A DNA stretch of 64,000 nt from Bartonella schoenbuchensis R1 (GCF_002022685.1 NZ_CP019789.1:806001-870000), one strand, 5' to 3'. Shown: positions 8,787-19,346, numbered from the stretch's first letter. Notes: a model not told the origin generated them from the sequence alone. Numbers and translations: made by a program.

Positions 8787-10568
8787 ATGCAGTTACCCTA
8801 TTATTGTCTCAATGTTAAATCTTCTGCTTGTGATCAAGCTTGGGTGGATCCTCTTGATATTCAAGGGATCAACAATGCTCGTGCTATTTCTCAAAAATTT
8901 GGTTTTCCAGATCAATTAGCTCGGGTTCTTGCTGCAAGAAACGTTGATGAATCTGAAGCTGTTTCTTTTATTAATCCCACGCTACGCAATCTATTGCCTA
9001 ATCCAGAAAGCTTTACGGATATGCAATGTGCAGCAGAGCGCTTGGTTAAAGCTATTATGAACCGAGAGAAAATAGCTGTTTTTGGTGATTATGATGTTGA
9101 TGGAGCTTGTTCATCAGCGCTTTTGGCACGTTTTTTACGTTATTTTGGTATAACAGTTAAAATCTATATTCCTGATCGTATCGTTGAGGGCTATGGTCCA
9201 AATGAACAAGCAATGAAGATGCTAGCCCAAGAAGGGGCGAGTTTAATTATTACCGTTGATTGTGGTGCAAACAGTCCAGATGCAATAAAGGCAGCTAGGT
9301 TTGCAGGTGCTGATGTTGTAGTTTTAGATCATCACCAAATGTCAGACGTTCATCAGGAGGCTGTTGCTCTTGTTAACCCTAATCGCCCTGATGATTTTTC
9401 TGAACAAGGGCATTTATGTGCTGCTGGCATCGTATTTGTTACATTAGTATGGGTAAATCATTTATTGCGAAAGCAAAAATGGACAGAAACTGTTCCTGAT
9501 CTTTTGAGTATGCTTGATCTTGTTGCATTAGCCACCGTATGCGATGTGGTTCCATTGAGAGGTGTTAATCGTGCTTTTGTAGTAAAAGGGCTTCAAGTAG
9601 CGCGTTCTATGCATAATGCTGGGATAGCTGCGTTAGCAAAGGTTGCACGTATAGGTGAGCCAATTAACAGTTTTCATTTAGGTTTTTTATTAGGGCCTAG
9701 AATTAATGCGGGAGGGCGCATTGGGGACCAAGCTTTGGGAGCGCGCTTGCTCAGTTGTGATAATAGAGATGAAGCTGATAAAATGGCAGAGCAATTAAAT
9801 AAGCTTAATCAGGAACGTCAAGAGATGGAAGCTATTCAATTAGCTCAAGCAGAAGCTTATATTGATTCTGTGCATCACGATAAAGAAATGTCATCACTTG
9901 TTGTTGCTTGCCAAGAATGGCACCCAGGAATTGTTGGTATTCTTGCATCTCGTTTAAAAGAACGTTTTTTTTGTCCTGTTTTTGTAATTGCTTTAAAAGC
10001 AGATGGTAGCGGTACAGGGTCAGGGCGTTCAATTAGTGGTGTGGATTTGGGTGCACTTGTTCATGAAGCTGTCACATTAAACTTATTAGAAAAAGGGGGA
10101 GGGCATAGTATGGCAGCTGGAATTACAATCCAATCTACGAAAGTTGAAGCTTTTCGAGAATGGTTAGAAGAAAAGGTTTCTTTAGTAGTTTCGCAATTGC
10201 GTGCTAAAAAGTCTCTTAGTATAGATGGCTTTCTTTCTGCTTCTGGTGCTAATAAAGATCTTTTTGATATGATTGAAAAAGCAGGTCCTTTTGGTTCGGA
10301 AAATGCTACACCTGTTTTTGTTCTTCCTTCTCATCGATTGGTCAGTGTATGTGAGGTTGGGAAAGGGCATTTACGCCTTTTTGTTTCTGATCTTGAAGGC
10401 AAAAAACTCCAAGGAATAGCTTTTCATGCAGTGGGAACATCCCTTGGTAATTTTCTTTCTGAAAATGTTGGTGAAACAATTCATGTGGCAGGTAATCTTA
10501 GTTTAAATTACTGGAATGGAACGATCAAACCACAATTGCGTGTTATTGATGCGGCGACAGTGGCTTGA
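8787..10568 (+). CDS. recJ: Single-stranded-DNA-specific exonuclease RecJ
   Basis: A DHH-family 5'-3' exonuclease used in recombination and mismatch or base-excision repair. The 593-residue product shows motif I as FGDYDVDGACSSALL, the DCGA segment, the DHH motif as VVLDHHQM, LVALATVCDVVPL, the DHHA1 glycine-rich segment EKGGGHSMAAG, and a C-terminal OB-type domain. Start ATG 8787 follows AAAGGATA. The gene converges with parE, with 15 bases between stops. An in-frame run of eight T near 9964 is intact. Confidence 0.95.
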   Translation: MQLPYYCLNVKSSACDQAWVDPLDIQGINNARAISQKFGFPDQLARVLAARNVDESEAVSFINPTLRNLLPNPESFTDMQCAAERLVKAIMNREKIAVFGDYDVDGACSSALLARFLRYFGITVKIYIPDRIVEGYGPNEQAMKMLAQEGASLIITVDCGANSPDAIKAARFAGADVVVLDHHQMSDVHQEAVALVNPNRPDDFSEQGHLCAAGIVFVTLVWVNHLLRKQKWTETVPDLLSMLDLVALATVCDVVPLRGVNRAFVVKGLQVARSMHNAGIAALAKVARIGEPINSFHLGFLLGPRINAGGRIGDQALGARLLSCDNRDEADKMAEQLNKLNQERQEMEAIQLAQAEAYIDSVHHDKEMSSLVVACQEWHPGIVGILASRLKERFFCPVFVIALKADGSGTGSGRSISGVDLGALVHEAVTLNLLEKGGGHSMAAGITIQSTKVEAFREWLEEKVSLVVSQLRAKKSLSIDGFLSASGANKDLFDMIEKAGPFGSENATPVFVLPSHRLVSVCEVGKGHLRLFVSDLEGKKLQGIAFHAVGTSLGNFLSENVGETIHVAGNLSLNYWNGTIKPQLRVIDAATVA

Positions 10569-10583
10569 TAGATATTTTTTCGA

Positions 10584-12670
10584 TTAGATATCGAGATTAT
10601 GAGCAAAAGTTGAGTTTTCTTGTATGAATCGAAACCGTGCTTCTGGTTTTGACCCCATTAAACTTTCCACTATATCTTTAGTTTTTTGCATTTCAAGTGC
10701 GTTGATAGAAATGCGCAAAAGTGTGCGTTTTTGGGGATGCATAGTTGTTTCTTTAAGCTGTTCAGCGCGCATTTCTCCAAGGCCCTTGAAACGTCCAATT
10801 TCGATTTTAGCTTTTCCAGTAAATTCAGTTTTTAGCAACTCATCCTTATGGGCGTCATTGCGCGCGTAGGCAATTTTTCCCCCTTGTGATATTCTGTAGA
10901 GAGGAGGTACGGCAAGATATAAATGCCCCCACGGATGAGATCGGGCATTTCTTGAAAGAAAAAGGTTATTAAAAGTGAAGCAATGTGTGCACCGTCAACA
11001 TCAGCGTCAGTCATAATAATAACACGCTCATATCTAAGATCATCTTCACGATATTTAGAACGTGTTCCACATCCAAGCACGAGGATAAGATCACTAATTG
11101 TTTGGCTTGTAATCATCTTCTCGCGTGCAGCACTGGCTACGTTTAAAATTTTCCCCCGAAGAGGTAAAATTGCTTGGTTTGCTCTATTGCGTGCTTGTTT
11201 AGCAGAACCACCAGCCGAATCTCCTTCAACAATGAATAATTCAGCACCTGCAGCAGAATTTTGGCTACAATCTGCTAATTTACCGGGGAGGCGTAATTTA
11301 CGTACAGCTGTTTTTCGATTTATTTCTCTATCTTGGCGTCGTTTTACACGTTCTTCTGCTCGTTCAATAACCCAATCAAGAAGCTTTGTCGCTTCTTGTG
11401 GAGAATTAGCAAGCCAATGGTCAAAAGGATCACGTATTGCATTTTCAACGATACGTTGTGCTTCAATTGTAGCTAATCGATCTTTAGTTTGCCCAACAAA
11501 TTCAGGCTCTCTAATAAAGACTGAAAGCACTGCAACGGCTGATGCCATAACATCATCAGAAGTAATAATAGCAGCGCGCTTGTTTCCTATTAATTCAGCA
11601 TAAGCTTTCAGCCCACGTAAAAGAGCTTGCCGTAGCCCTATTTCATGGCTTCCACCTTCTCGTGTAGGAATAGTATTGCAGTAGGATTGTACACCAGCAT
11701 CACCACTATGCCAAGCTACTGCCCACTCAACTGAGCCATGATTGGCACGTTGTTTCGTTTTACCAGAAAAAATTTCAGTTGTTATACAATATTTACTATT
11801 CAATGATGACGATAAATAATCTTTAAGCCCATCTGGAAAATGAAAAGTAGCTTTTTCAGGAACATTATTGATACCTTCAAGTACTATGGGGTCACAACTC
11901 CAGCGAATTTTAACTCCACTAAAAAGATAGGCTTTAGAACGCGCCATTTTATAAATTTTTTCTGGTTCAAAAGCTGTTTTTTCACCAAAAATTTTACTAT
12001 CAGGATGAAAACGAACTCGTGTACCACGACGGTTGTAGACATCACCTAAGTCTTCTAATCCAGATTGAGGAATACCGCGTGAGAAACGCTGACGGTAAAG
12101 TTTTCGTTCTCGTGCTACTTCGACTTCCATATCATCAGAAAGAGCGTTAACAACGGAAATACCAACTCCATGTAAACCACCAGAGGTTTGATAAGCTTTC
12201 CCATCAAATTTTCCCCCTGAGTGAAGCTGTGTCATAATGACTTCAAGAGTAGATTTGTCTGGCATTTGAGGATGATTTTCAATGGGAATTCCACGTCCAT
12301 TATCTGTAACCGTTAGATAACCATCTTTATCCAGTGATACATCAATTAAATCAGCGTAACCAGCAACAGCTTCATCCATTGCATTATCAATGATTTCAGA
12401 AAATAAATGATGAAGGGCTTTGCTATCTGTTCCACCGATATACATTCCAGGTCGCAAACGCACAGGCTCCAAACCTTCAAGTACTCGAATAGATGATGCA
12501 TTGTAGTCATTCGTTTCTGCATTATCTTTAGAGGCAGATACAGGCACCTTTGCAGGTGTTGCTTTTGAATTTACTGAAGTTTGCTGACTATTTGCTTTCG
12601 TTTCCATACGAAGCTGAGCTTTGTTTAAAATACTAAAAAGATCTTTATTATTATCGCTCATAGCATTCAA
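10584..12670 (-). CDS. parE: DNA topoisomerase IV subunit B, interrupted by a one-base frameshift
   Basis: ATPase subunit of the decatenating type II topoisomerase. The frame from ATG 12670 has the GHKL ATPase residues (EIIDNAMDEAVAG, DNGRGIP, GGLHGVG) and the TOPRIM parts IVEGDSAGGSA and DADVDGAHIASLL. It then runs into unrelated residues after IRGG and stops near 10832. The expected continuation (HLYLAVPPLYRISQGGKIAYA, then IGRFKGLGEMRAEQLKETTM) resumes in the next frame and ends at 10584. One base is missing in a run of five C on the plus strand (10926-10930); six restores a 695-residue protein. The overall size and the PLRGKILNV context favour ParE over GyrB. The gene is essential, so a sequencing error is likely. 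Confidence 0.88.
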
Positions 12671-12756
12671 TTATCTATCTAAATTTTAAGTTATTTAAAA
12701 TAAACGTTTAATCGAAATAAGTTTTATGCCCGTTTTTCATTTAAAAATCAACGTAC

Positions 12757-13494
12757 TTAAGAAACATCAATTGTTGGGCCAAAAATTTGTTCAAATGCCT
12801 GTTTTAGAGCAATATCAACATCATGTATTGTTATAGGTAAACCTAAATCAATTAAGCTTGTTACACCATAATCTGCAATTCCACATGGAACAATTCCTGA
12901 GTAGTGATCTAAGTTAGGATCAACATTGATAGCAATTCCATGAAAACTTACCCACTTACGTACACGGATACCAATAGCAGCGATTTTATCTTCACAAGAA
13001 GTGCCTTTTATTGTTTGTGGACGATCTGGTCGTGTAACCCAAACACCAATCCTATCTTCACGGCGTTCACCTTTAATATTAAATTGTGCAAGCGTTTGGA
13101 TAATCCATTGTTCTAATGCACCAATAAAAGCGCGTATATCTTGTTTTCGGCGTTTTAGATCAAGCATAACATAAGCAATACGTTGTCCTGGGCCATGATA
13201 TGTAAATTCACCACCACGGCCAGCTTCATAAACAGGAAATAAATTAGGTGCTAGAAGATCCTTTTTGTTGGCACTTGTACCAGCTGTATAAAGGGGGGGA
13301 TGTTCAAGAAGCCAAATTTGTTCATGTGCGGTTTTTGCAGAAATATTTTCTACGCGCTTTTGCATATAACAGAGCGCTTCAGGATATTCGACTAAACCAT
13401 CACTTATTTTCCATTCAATTGGTGAGGTGGGAGAATCTGTTTTAAAATCATACGATAAATGATCACGATCAGTGCGTTTCAATTTAGATGTCAT
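12757..13494 (-). CDS. lipB: Octanoyltransferase (lipoate biosynthesis)
   Basis: Transfers octanoyl groups from acyl carrier protein to lipoyl domains. The 245-residue product has the family motif [13 protein letters not shown], the catalytic lysine region [17 protein letters not shown] and the downstream cysteine in [13 protein letters not shown]. These match the Lys/Cys acyl-transfer dyad of LipB. It lies 86 bases upstream of parE on the same strand and may be transcribed with it. Confidence 0.94.
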   Translation of the reverse strand: MTSKLKRTDRDHLSYDFKTDSPTSPIEWKISDGLVEYPEALCYMQKRVENISAKTAHEQIWLLEHPPLYTAGTSANKKDLLAPNLFPVYEAGRGGEFTYHGPGQRIAYVMLDLKRRKQDIRAFIGALEQWIIQTLAQFNIKGERREDRIGVWVTRPDRPQTIKGTSCEDKIAAIGIRVRKWVSFHGIAINVDPNLDHYSGIVPCGIADYGVTSLIDLGLPITIHDVDIALKQAFEQIFGPTIDVS

Positions 13495-13925
13495 CAGAAA
13501 TATTTATATTAAGGGTTATATTTTTTTGCTATTAGTAACATTGCGTAGCAAGATATGGGTTTGTTCATTAAAATCAAAATAGAAAATGAGCAATATCAAT
13601 ATTTTTTATATATTAGTGAAAGCATGTAGTTATTTCTACCGTTTTAGTTTAGTAGAAAGCCGTTAGTTAAATATAAGTAATACATTATTATGTTATTATG
13701 TTGAGTTTAAAACTTGCAATTTTTAAAGTGTGGGCACAATAAATTAAAATTTGATATTAAACTAGCGAAATTACCAGCTGAATATCTTCCCAATTTTCCA
13801 TTAAAGTGTTTTTGCCTAGTATTTACATCAGTAAGCCAAAGCGTAAAAACTATATCCATCCAATGATATTTTTGTGGATCTACTTTTTACAGAAAAAATC
13901 ATTGCAGAAATTAGCAAACAAACCG
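13495..13925. other. Non-coding gap between the TPM-domain remnant and lipB
   Basis: 431 bases with no intact frame. It may include further decayed sequence of the adjoining TPM-domain gene, but nothing is recognisable, and it should hold the lipB promoter on the minus strand. Confidence 0.4.
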
Positions 13926-13929
13926 CTAG

Positions 13930-14406
13930 AAAAAAATTAAAAAGAAAATAGTATTTGCTATCATTTCTTTTTTTAGTTCGTTTATTTGCATTTCAACAAT
14001 TTTAGTCTTTGCTCTGATTCTAGACATCGGAATTACTTTCTGTAATAACTTCAGTAATTGCGTCAACTGCTTTAATGATCCCTTTTTGATAATTTCCTTC
14101 ATGAAAATTAGGAAGAATAAAATTGTCAATAATGACTGCAGAAATCGCATCTGTTAGCTCTTTTTCCAAACTATAGCCACCTCAATACATACTTTGCGCT
14201 CGTTTGATGCAACAACAAGTAATACACCATTATTGATCTCTTTTTATCCCAAGCTTCATGTGCAAAACAGAGAATTGCTATAAGTTTCGATATCGATTCC
14301 CGAAAGGGTAGGGACAGTCACAATGATAATTAATCTCCTGTTTTTTTCTAGTGCAGATAGCTTTTCTGTAAGACTTTTTATTGTTGTAGTGTCAAGCAAA
14401 TGAGCT
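13930..14406 (-). pseudogene. Remnant of a TPM-domain (YgcG-like) membrane protein gene
   Basis: Read on the minus strand from about 14406, one frame gives LLDTTTIKSLTEKLSALEK, IIIVTVPTLSGIDIETYSN and a stop. After a frame change INNGVLLVVASNERK, IEVGYSLEKELTDAISAVII and ILPNFHEGNYQKGI follow, with a stop at 14020-14022. This is the order of a TPM domain (LLD... VTVP... NNGVLL.V...RK..IEVGYGLE...TD). The N-terminal signal sequence and the C-terminal membrane part are missing or scrambled. At least one frameshift and several stops are present. TPM genes commonly follow lemA, and here it abuts a lemA remnant. It cannot make an intact protein. Confidence 0.8.
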
Positions 14407-14869
14407 ATATTATTAACATTAACTTATTAAGAGAAGAAATTGGATTTTCAGTTTCTTCTAATTGCGATTGAAGAGCAAGAAAATTTTGATTCGCTTTGAG
14501 ATCAGGACAGTTTTCAACAACAGCCATAAGACGTGAAAGTGTATTCAACAAATTAGCTTGGTTATTGAGATATTGTTAGCATAATTTGTGGGTATCAGTG
14601 TTAATGGTTGCACACACTTGAATAACGCCAGTAAGAACAGTTTGCTTATGGGATGTATAAGTTTTGACAGTTTCTACAAAATTAGGGATGAGATCCGCAC
14701 GGCACTGATATTGATTGAGAACATTACTCCATGCCGCATATGCTTTTCCTTGATTTGTTGATATTGTATTAAATCCACAATCACTTAAAAATGTTAATAC
14801 AATGGTACTTGAAAAACATCTTAACATTTTTGTCACAGAATAAGCAGGTGAATTTAGTATATCTGGCAT
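14407..14869 (-). pseudogene. lemA: Remnant of a LemA family gene
   Basis: From ATG 14869 the frame encodes a LemA-like start: a hydrophobic segment, the motif CGFNTI, then AWSNVLNQYQCRADLIPNF and VETVKTYTSHKQTVL. An in-frame TAA at 14576-14578 interrupts it. The same frame then resumes as [40 protein letters not shown] and stops at about 14405. The last third of a normal LemA protein (about 185-200 residues) is gone, replaced directly by TPM-domain sequence. The nonsense codon together with the deletion marks a real pseudogene, not a base-calling problem. Confidence 0.85.
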
Positions 14870-15522
14870 AAAATATCCCCAAAACTATTTTGCAAACTAT
14901 GTTATATAAAGTATATTTCATTTAAGAAAAGTATTTAAAATTTTGCAGCTGATTTATATTTATGAAATAGTTTATTTGGGTCTCATTACGCATTGCAATC
15001 GGTTGAATGAATCACCAATACATAACATAATTTTTACACTCGTTATTTCATAGATTTATATGGTAGCATTTATTCTGGCCATATTAGTACAGTTGCAATT
15101 TTTAAAATGAATAATTTCATAATCCAGTTTGAAAAATAAGATAACGAATTCTATTCGCAATGCATTTTATTACTAAAATCATATAAAACACATTGTATTA
15201 TTATTATGATGAATTGTTGTTATATAGTATGAAATTATTGATATAAATTTGTATAAGAAAGCCAATACAAAAGCTAATTATAGCAAAAATTATAGTTTAG
15301 TTTTTGGTATAAAAATCGTTTTGTTGTTAGCATTTTTGAAAACTGTGATAAAATTTTTCCTCACCCACAATTTCCTGAGTTATAAGCAAGTTCACTATTT
15401 AAAGTTCTGTAGAATTTATTTTTGATGATTGTGTCATTTTTATTATAGCTCTTTTTGAAAAGATTATGTAATGGGGATAATGTATCATTATGTGGTTCTC
15501 AACATTATCTTCGGAGTAACTC
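14870..15522. other. Long non-coding region upstream of the porin gene
   Basis: 653 bases, very A+T-rich, without a convincing reading frame. It separates the lemA remnant from the porin gene and probably holds the porin promoter. Bartonella haem-binding-protein genes are reported to have an Irr-responsive upstream box; I could not identify one with confidence here. Confidence 0.4.
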
Positions 15523-16841
15523 ATGAACACAAAATGTTTAATCAGCACATCCATTATCACTCTATTTACAGCTTCTGTAGCACAAGCAGCAGATATTATG
15601 GTACCTCGAGAGTCGAGGCCCGTTGTCTCACCTCCTCAAGCATCAAAGCAAATTTCACCACCTGTTGAAATGAGTCCTAATTCTGATATTCCACCAGTTA
15701 TTTCTGCACCTACTTTTTCTTGGAATGGTTTTTATCTTGGAGGGCAGATTGGTGGCTTTTCAGGTAAAACAGGGATCAGTTTATATGCTAAAAAAGGTCC
15801 CAGTACGAGAGAATGGACACCGGTTGAGAAAGATACAGTGCCTCAACTTTCCGGTTTCATGGGAGGTCTTTATGCAGGAGCCAATGTTGATTTAGGGAAT
15901 AGTTTCATTCTAGGCGTTGATACAGATATCGTTTGGTCCAATAAACAGGATACAAAAATTGTTGCTAAAAGAAAATTTGAAGAATTAGAGTTAGAAGAAA
16001 TAGAAGAGGTAGAGGAAATAGAAGAAGGACCAGACACAGAAAGTGAAAGGCGTCAATTATATGAATATGCATCTGCGTCGAGGTTGGAAAGCATGAATCA
16101 TTCACCATCTCAAGGATATCACGCATCTAGTGCAAGCAGTGCAGAGCATGGATACTCATCTTCAGGACGGGTGGAGAGGAGTACTATTAGGAGAACAAAA
16201 CGGGCAAATAATGAGAGTTCATCATTTAGCCAATCATTTCAATTAACGCAGGTTCAACAACGTTCTACATCTGAAGCTGGATCTCAAAGCTCTGGAGCAA
16301 CACAGGCAGATAGTTCTTCAGCAGCGCAGGAACAGGTTTCACAACAACAAGTGGCACAACAGCGAGGATCAGAAGCCAGACCTTCAGTTTCAGGATATCC
16401 ACATAGTAATAGATCAGCTTTGTCTGCAAGGCGCTATATAAGGGAAACGGAGGAAGTAGACGAAATAGCGGAAGTGACTAAAGTTTATAGTAACACTTTA
16501 AAACAAAAGTGGTCTGGCGCTACGCGAGTACGTATAGGTTTTGCAGTTGATCGTATTGTGCCTTATATCGCTGGCGGTGTTGCTTATGCACAGCTTCAAA
16601 ATATCTTTTCACGATCAATTGAGACGGAAGGTCACGAAATAAGTTCTTCTAGCTTATCAGATAAAAAATAATGGTAGGTTATACTCTTGGTGGTGGTGTT
16701 GATTTTGCGATGGCTGACAATGTCATTTTACGTGCAGAATATCGCTACTCAGATTTTGGTAAACAGAAATTTGCTAAGGATAAATTAGAACTTGATTACC
16801 AAACCAATGATTTCCGGGTTGGTGTTGCTTATAAATTCTAA
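15523..16841 (+). CDS. Omp25/31-Hbp family outer membrane porin with a large loop insertion; frameshift near the 3' end
   Basis: A signal peptide (cleavage predicted after AQA, residue 22) is followed by a proline-rich linker and an eight-stranded-barrel type domain. This starts WNGFYLGGQIGGFSG and includes GVDTDIVWSN and later ATRVRIGFAVDRIVPYIAGG. Between these strands, residues about 150-325 form an insertion that is Glu-rich, then Ser/Gln/Arg-rich, then Glu-rich again. The related proteins have only a short loop there. The frame stops at 16671 just after SDKK. With seven instead of six A at 16663-16668 it continues IMVGYTLGGGVDFAMADN to AEYRYSDFG and ends GVAYKF at 16841, giving 439 residues and the terminal Phe expected for barrel assembly. 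In Bartonella this family includes the haem-binding proteins HbpA-E; haem binding here is inferred. Confidence 0.85.
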
Positions 16842-16866
16842 TTTATTTAGGACTTTAAATCATTTT

Positions 16867-16893
16867 AAAAGCTCTATCTACGGTAGAGCTTTT
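16867..16893 (+). terminator. Intrinsic terminator of the porin gene
   Basis: Inverted repeat AAAAGCTCTA - TCTACGG - TAGAGCTTTT followed by ATTTTTA, 26 bases after the porin stop codon at 16841. A 10-base stem with a T-rich tail. Confidence 0.8.
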
Positions 16894-17053
16894 ATTTTTA
16901 CCCGTTGTTTATGGTTTCCTGGATTAGGGGAGGGGAATAGTTATAGTTATACAACGAAAGAAAGCTAAAAAATCCTATCTCCTAACCTTATTATTTCATT
17001 CTTAACCTTAAAAATGATAATGGAATCAATAGGATATATGCTAATAAAATATA

Positions 17054-17129
17054 TGGTGGGCAATGAGAGACTCGAACTCCCGACATCCTCGGTGTAAACG
17101 AGGCGCTCTACCAGCTGAGCTAATCGCCC
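17054..17129 (-). tRNA. tRNA-Val (anticodon TAC)
   Basis: The minus strand reads GGGCGAT-TA-GCTC...GAGC, an anticodon arm CCTCG-TTTACAC-CGAGG with anticodon TAC, a T arm containing GTTCGAGTC, the acceptor 3' strand ATTGCCC, discriminator A and an encoded CCA. Total 76 bases with all four arms pairing. Confidence 0.96.
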
Positions 17130-17265
17130 AATCAATGATTTGTCATTGAATGAGAGCTTTTTAAGGAAAATTTTATTTAAACGCAAGAATAAAAGATATT
17201 TTTATTTGATATTTTTTAAGGATGTTAAATTTTTACTTTTTTTGAAAAAAACGCATTAAGAATGC

Positions 17266-17294
17266 TTGACAGAAACGAATGAACCTCTTACACC
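17266..17294 (+). promoter_or_regulatory. Candidate promoter of tRNA-Asp
   Basis: CTTGACA (-35 TTGACA at 17266-17271) is separated by 17 bases from TACACC (17289-17294), about 29 bases before the tRNA. The -35 matches the alphaproteobacterial CTTGAC consensus; the -10 is weak (3 of 6). Confidence 0.45.
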
Positions 17295-17322
17295 AGCTAA
17301 ACAATTGGTTCGAAAGAAGTGC

Positions 17323-17399
17323 GCGGGTGTAGCTCAGTTGGTTAGAGTGCTGGCCTGTCACGCCGGAGGTCGCGGGTTCGAGCCCCGTCACTCGCGCCA
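17323..17399 (+). tRNA. tRNA-Asp (anticodon GTC)
   Basis: Acceptor GCGGGTG pairs with CACTCGC (one G-T wobble). D arm GCTCAGTTGGTTAGAGT, anticodon stem and loop GCCTGTCACGCC with GTC, T arm GCGGGTTCGAGCCCCGT, discriminator G and encoded CCA. Total 77 bases. Confidence 0.96.
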
Positions 17400-17706
17400 T
17401 TTTATAGTGTCTTTCCTAATTTGCTTTTGTAGTGTACACATTTCATTTGCAAAGTGCTAAATTTAGTGTTGGCTATAAAATTCTTTTTAATATCTCAATT
17501 TTTTTCCTTTATTTGTATAGTTTCTCAGAATAGGGCTTGCGTCTTTTTTCGCACTGCTGTACCTATATCAATAAGAAAAAATTGCACGGCATGCCTTTTG
17601 AAGCTGTACGAGCGGGAGTAGCGGGACAATTATGATAATTTATGTGCTTATCTAGACAATATCAAATAATTACGTTACTTCAGGCACTTTATTAAAGCGG
17701 AAGAAG
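17400..17706. other. Intergenic region upstream of the nuo operon
   Basis: 307 bases that must contain the promoter of the long nuoA-N operon. I see no strong -35/-10 pair. A 14-codon frame starting ATG at 17590 lacks a clear ribosome binding site and is not called. Confidence 0.4.
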
Positions 17707-18075
17707 ATGATGACTCATTTGTTGAGTTCTTATTTACCAGTGTTGATTTTTATTATTGTTTCAGCAGTTATTGCGGGAGCTCTTTTAATTACACCTTATA
17801 TTGTGGCTTATCGTGCCCCCGATCCGGAAAAATTATCAGCTTATGAGTGCGGGTTTAACTCTTTTGATGACGCTCGCATGAAATTTGATATTCGGTTTTA
17901 TTTGGTTTCAATTTTGTTTATTATTTTTGATCTTGAAATTGCTTTTCTTTTTCCTTGGGCTGTTTCGTTTGGCTCAATAGGTATGTTGGGTTTTTGGTCA
18001 ATGATGATGTTTTTAGCAATTTTGACGATTGGATTTATATATGAGTGGAAAAAGGGGGCTCTTGAATGGGATTAA
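17707..18075 (+). CDS. nuoA: NADH-quinone oxidoreductase subunit A
   Basis: Small membrane subunit of complex I (122 residues, three predicted transmembrane helices). Family marks include [20 protein letters not shown] in the loop and the FLFPWAV segment of helix 2. Two ATG codons stand side by side (17707 and 17710) after GGAAGAAG, so the start is uncertain by one residue. It opens the 14-gene nuo operon and overlaps nuoB by 10 bases. Confidence 0.96.
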   Translation: MMTHLLSSYLPVLIFIIVSAVIAGALLITPYIVAYRAPDPEKLSAYECGFNSFDDARMKFDIRFYLVSILFIIFDLEIAFLFPWAVSFGSIGMLGFWSMMMFLAILTIGFIYEWKKGALEWD

Positions 18076-18647
18076 TATTAAATAATCCAACAGTTATAAC
18101 TCCAAAGTCGAAAGAAGTGGCGGGGCTGAGTGCTGGTGAATTGGTAAGTTCTCATGATAAATTTTTTCATGATATAAATGCTGAATTGTCTGATAAGGGT
18201 TTTTTAGTAACCTCAGCAGATGCTTTGATAACTTGGGCGCGTACTGGCTCATTGATGTGGATGAGTTTTGGTTTGGCTTGTTGTGCTGTTGAAATGATGC
18301 AGTGCTCAATGCCTCATTATGATAATGAGCGTTTTGGATATGCACCGCGCGCTTCACCTCGTCAATCAGATGTGATGGTGGTTGCTGGTACTTTAACCAA
18401 TAAAATGGCGCCTGCTTTACGTAAAGTTTATGATCAAATGCCTGAGCCGCGTTATGTGATCTCTATGGGGTCGTGTGCAAATGGTGGTGGCTATTATCAC
18501 TATTCTTATTCAGTTGTGCGTGGGTGTGATCGTATAGTACCGGTAGATATTTATGTTCCAGGGTGTCCTCCTACAGCAGAAGCATTGCTTTACGGTATAT
18601 TGTTGTTGCAGAAGAAAATCCGTCGTACTGGATCTATAGAGCGATAA
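18066..18647 (+). CDS. nuoB: NADH-quinone oxidoreductase subunit B
   Basis: Carries the terminal 4Fe-4S cluster N2 that passes electrons to quinone. The 193-residue product has the cluster ligands C72 and C73 ([10 protein letters not shown]), C137 (GSCANGG) and C167 (GCPPT). It overlaps the end of nuoA, which suggests coupled translation. Confidence 0.97.
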   Translation: MGLILNNPTVITPKSKEVAGLSAGELVSSHDKFFHDINAELSDKGFLVTSADALITWARTGSLMWMSFGLACCAVEMMQCSMPHYDNERFGYAPRASPRQSDVMVVAGTLTNKMAPALRKVYDQMPEPRYVISMGSCANGGGYYHYSYSVVRGCDRIVPVDIYVPGCPPTAEALLYGILLLQKKIRRTGSIER

Positions 18648-18660
18648 AGGCTTTAGGGTG

Positions 18661-19269
18661 ATGTTTGAATCATTAAATGAGCTTTCTGCCTATTTGAAGA
18701 ATCAATTAGGGGATAAATTGGAAGAAAGTGTTCTTGCGTTTGGCGAATTGACGATTGTGTCACGTCTTGATGCAATTACTGATGTCTTAATGTTTGTGCG
18801 TGATGATTCTCGCTGTCAGTTTGTTAATATCACGGATATTAGCGGTGTTGATTATCCTTCTCGAGACAAACGCTTTGATGTCTCTTATCAATTATTGTCT
18901 CCTCGTCATAATTTACGCTTACGTGTTAAGGTGCGGACTGATGAAAATGTGCCGATTCCTTCTGCGTGCTCAGTTTATCCTGGGGCAGAGTGGTATGAAC
19001 GTGAAACGTACGATATGTATGGTATTTTATTTTCTGGTCATCCAGATTTGAGGCGTATTCTGACTGATTACGGGTTTGAAGGGCATCCTTTACGTAAAGA
19101 TTTTCCGGTGACGGGGTTCGTGGAATGCCGTTATGATAATGAAGTTAAGCGAGTAATCTATGAACCTGTTGTTTTGCGGCAGGAAATGCGTAATTTTGAT
19201 TTTCTTTCACCCTGGGAAGGTGCTGAATATATTTTGCCGGGTGATGAAGAGATAAACGACGAAAAATGA
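18661..19269 (+). CDS. nuoC: NADH-quinone oxidoreductase subunit C
   Basis: Peripheral-arm 30 kDa subunit of complex I, 202 residues from ATG 18661 (a GTG at 18658 would add one). Typical segments are [26 protein letters not shown] and the signature [20 protein letters not shown]. It starts 13 bases after nuoB. It is a separate polypeptide, not the NuoCD fusion of enterobacteria. Confidence 0.96.
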   Translation: MFESLNELSAYLKNQLGDKLEESVLAFGELTIVSRLDAITDVLMFVRDDSRCQFVNITDISGVDYPSRDKRFDVSYQLLSPRHNLRLRVKVRTDENVPIPSACSVYPGAEWYERETYDMYGILFSGHPDLRRILTDYGFEGHPLRKDFPVTGFVECRYDNEVKRVIYEPVVLRQEMRNFDFLSPWEGAEYILPGDEEINDEK

Positions 19270-19346
19270 TATTAGGACTGACAAGAATAACACTGAAACA
19301 GGCAGATTTTTAGATGATTGAATACTTTTTAGTAGGGAGGGTGTAA

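Noticed and set aside
13926..14150. 74-codon minus-strand frame as a separate small gene
   Set aside because: It overlaps out of frame the clear TPM-domain remnant (IEVGYSLEKELTDAIS and following), so it is a by-product of the pseudogene.
14870..15522. Search for a small RNA, repeat array or CRISPR in the long gap before the porin
   Set aside because: No regularly spaced repeats, no hairpin-plus-T-run structure and no conserved motif could be recognised by eye.
17590..17634. 14-codon leader ORF upstream of nuoA
   Set aside because: No ribosome binding site and no attenuator-like structure after it.
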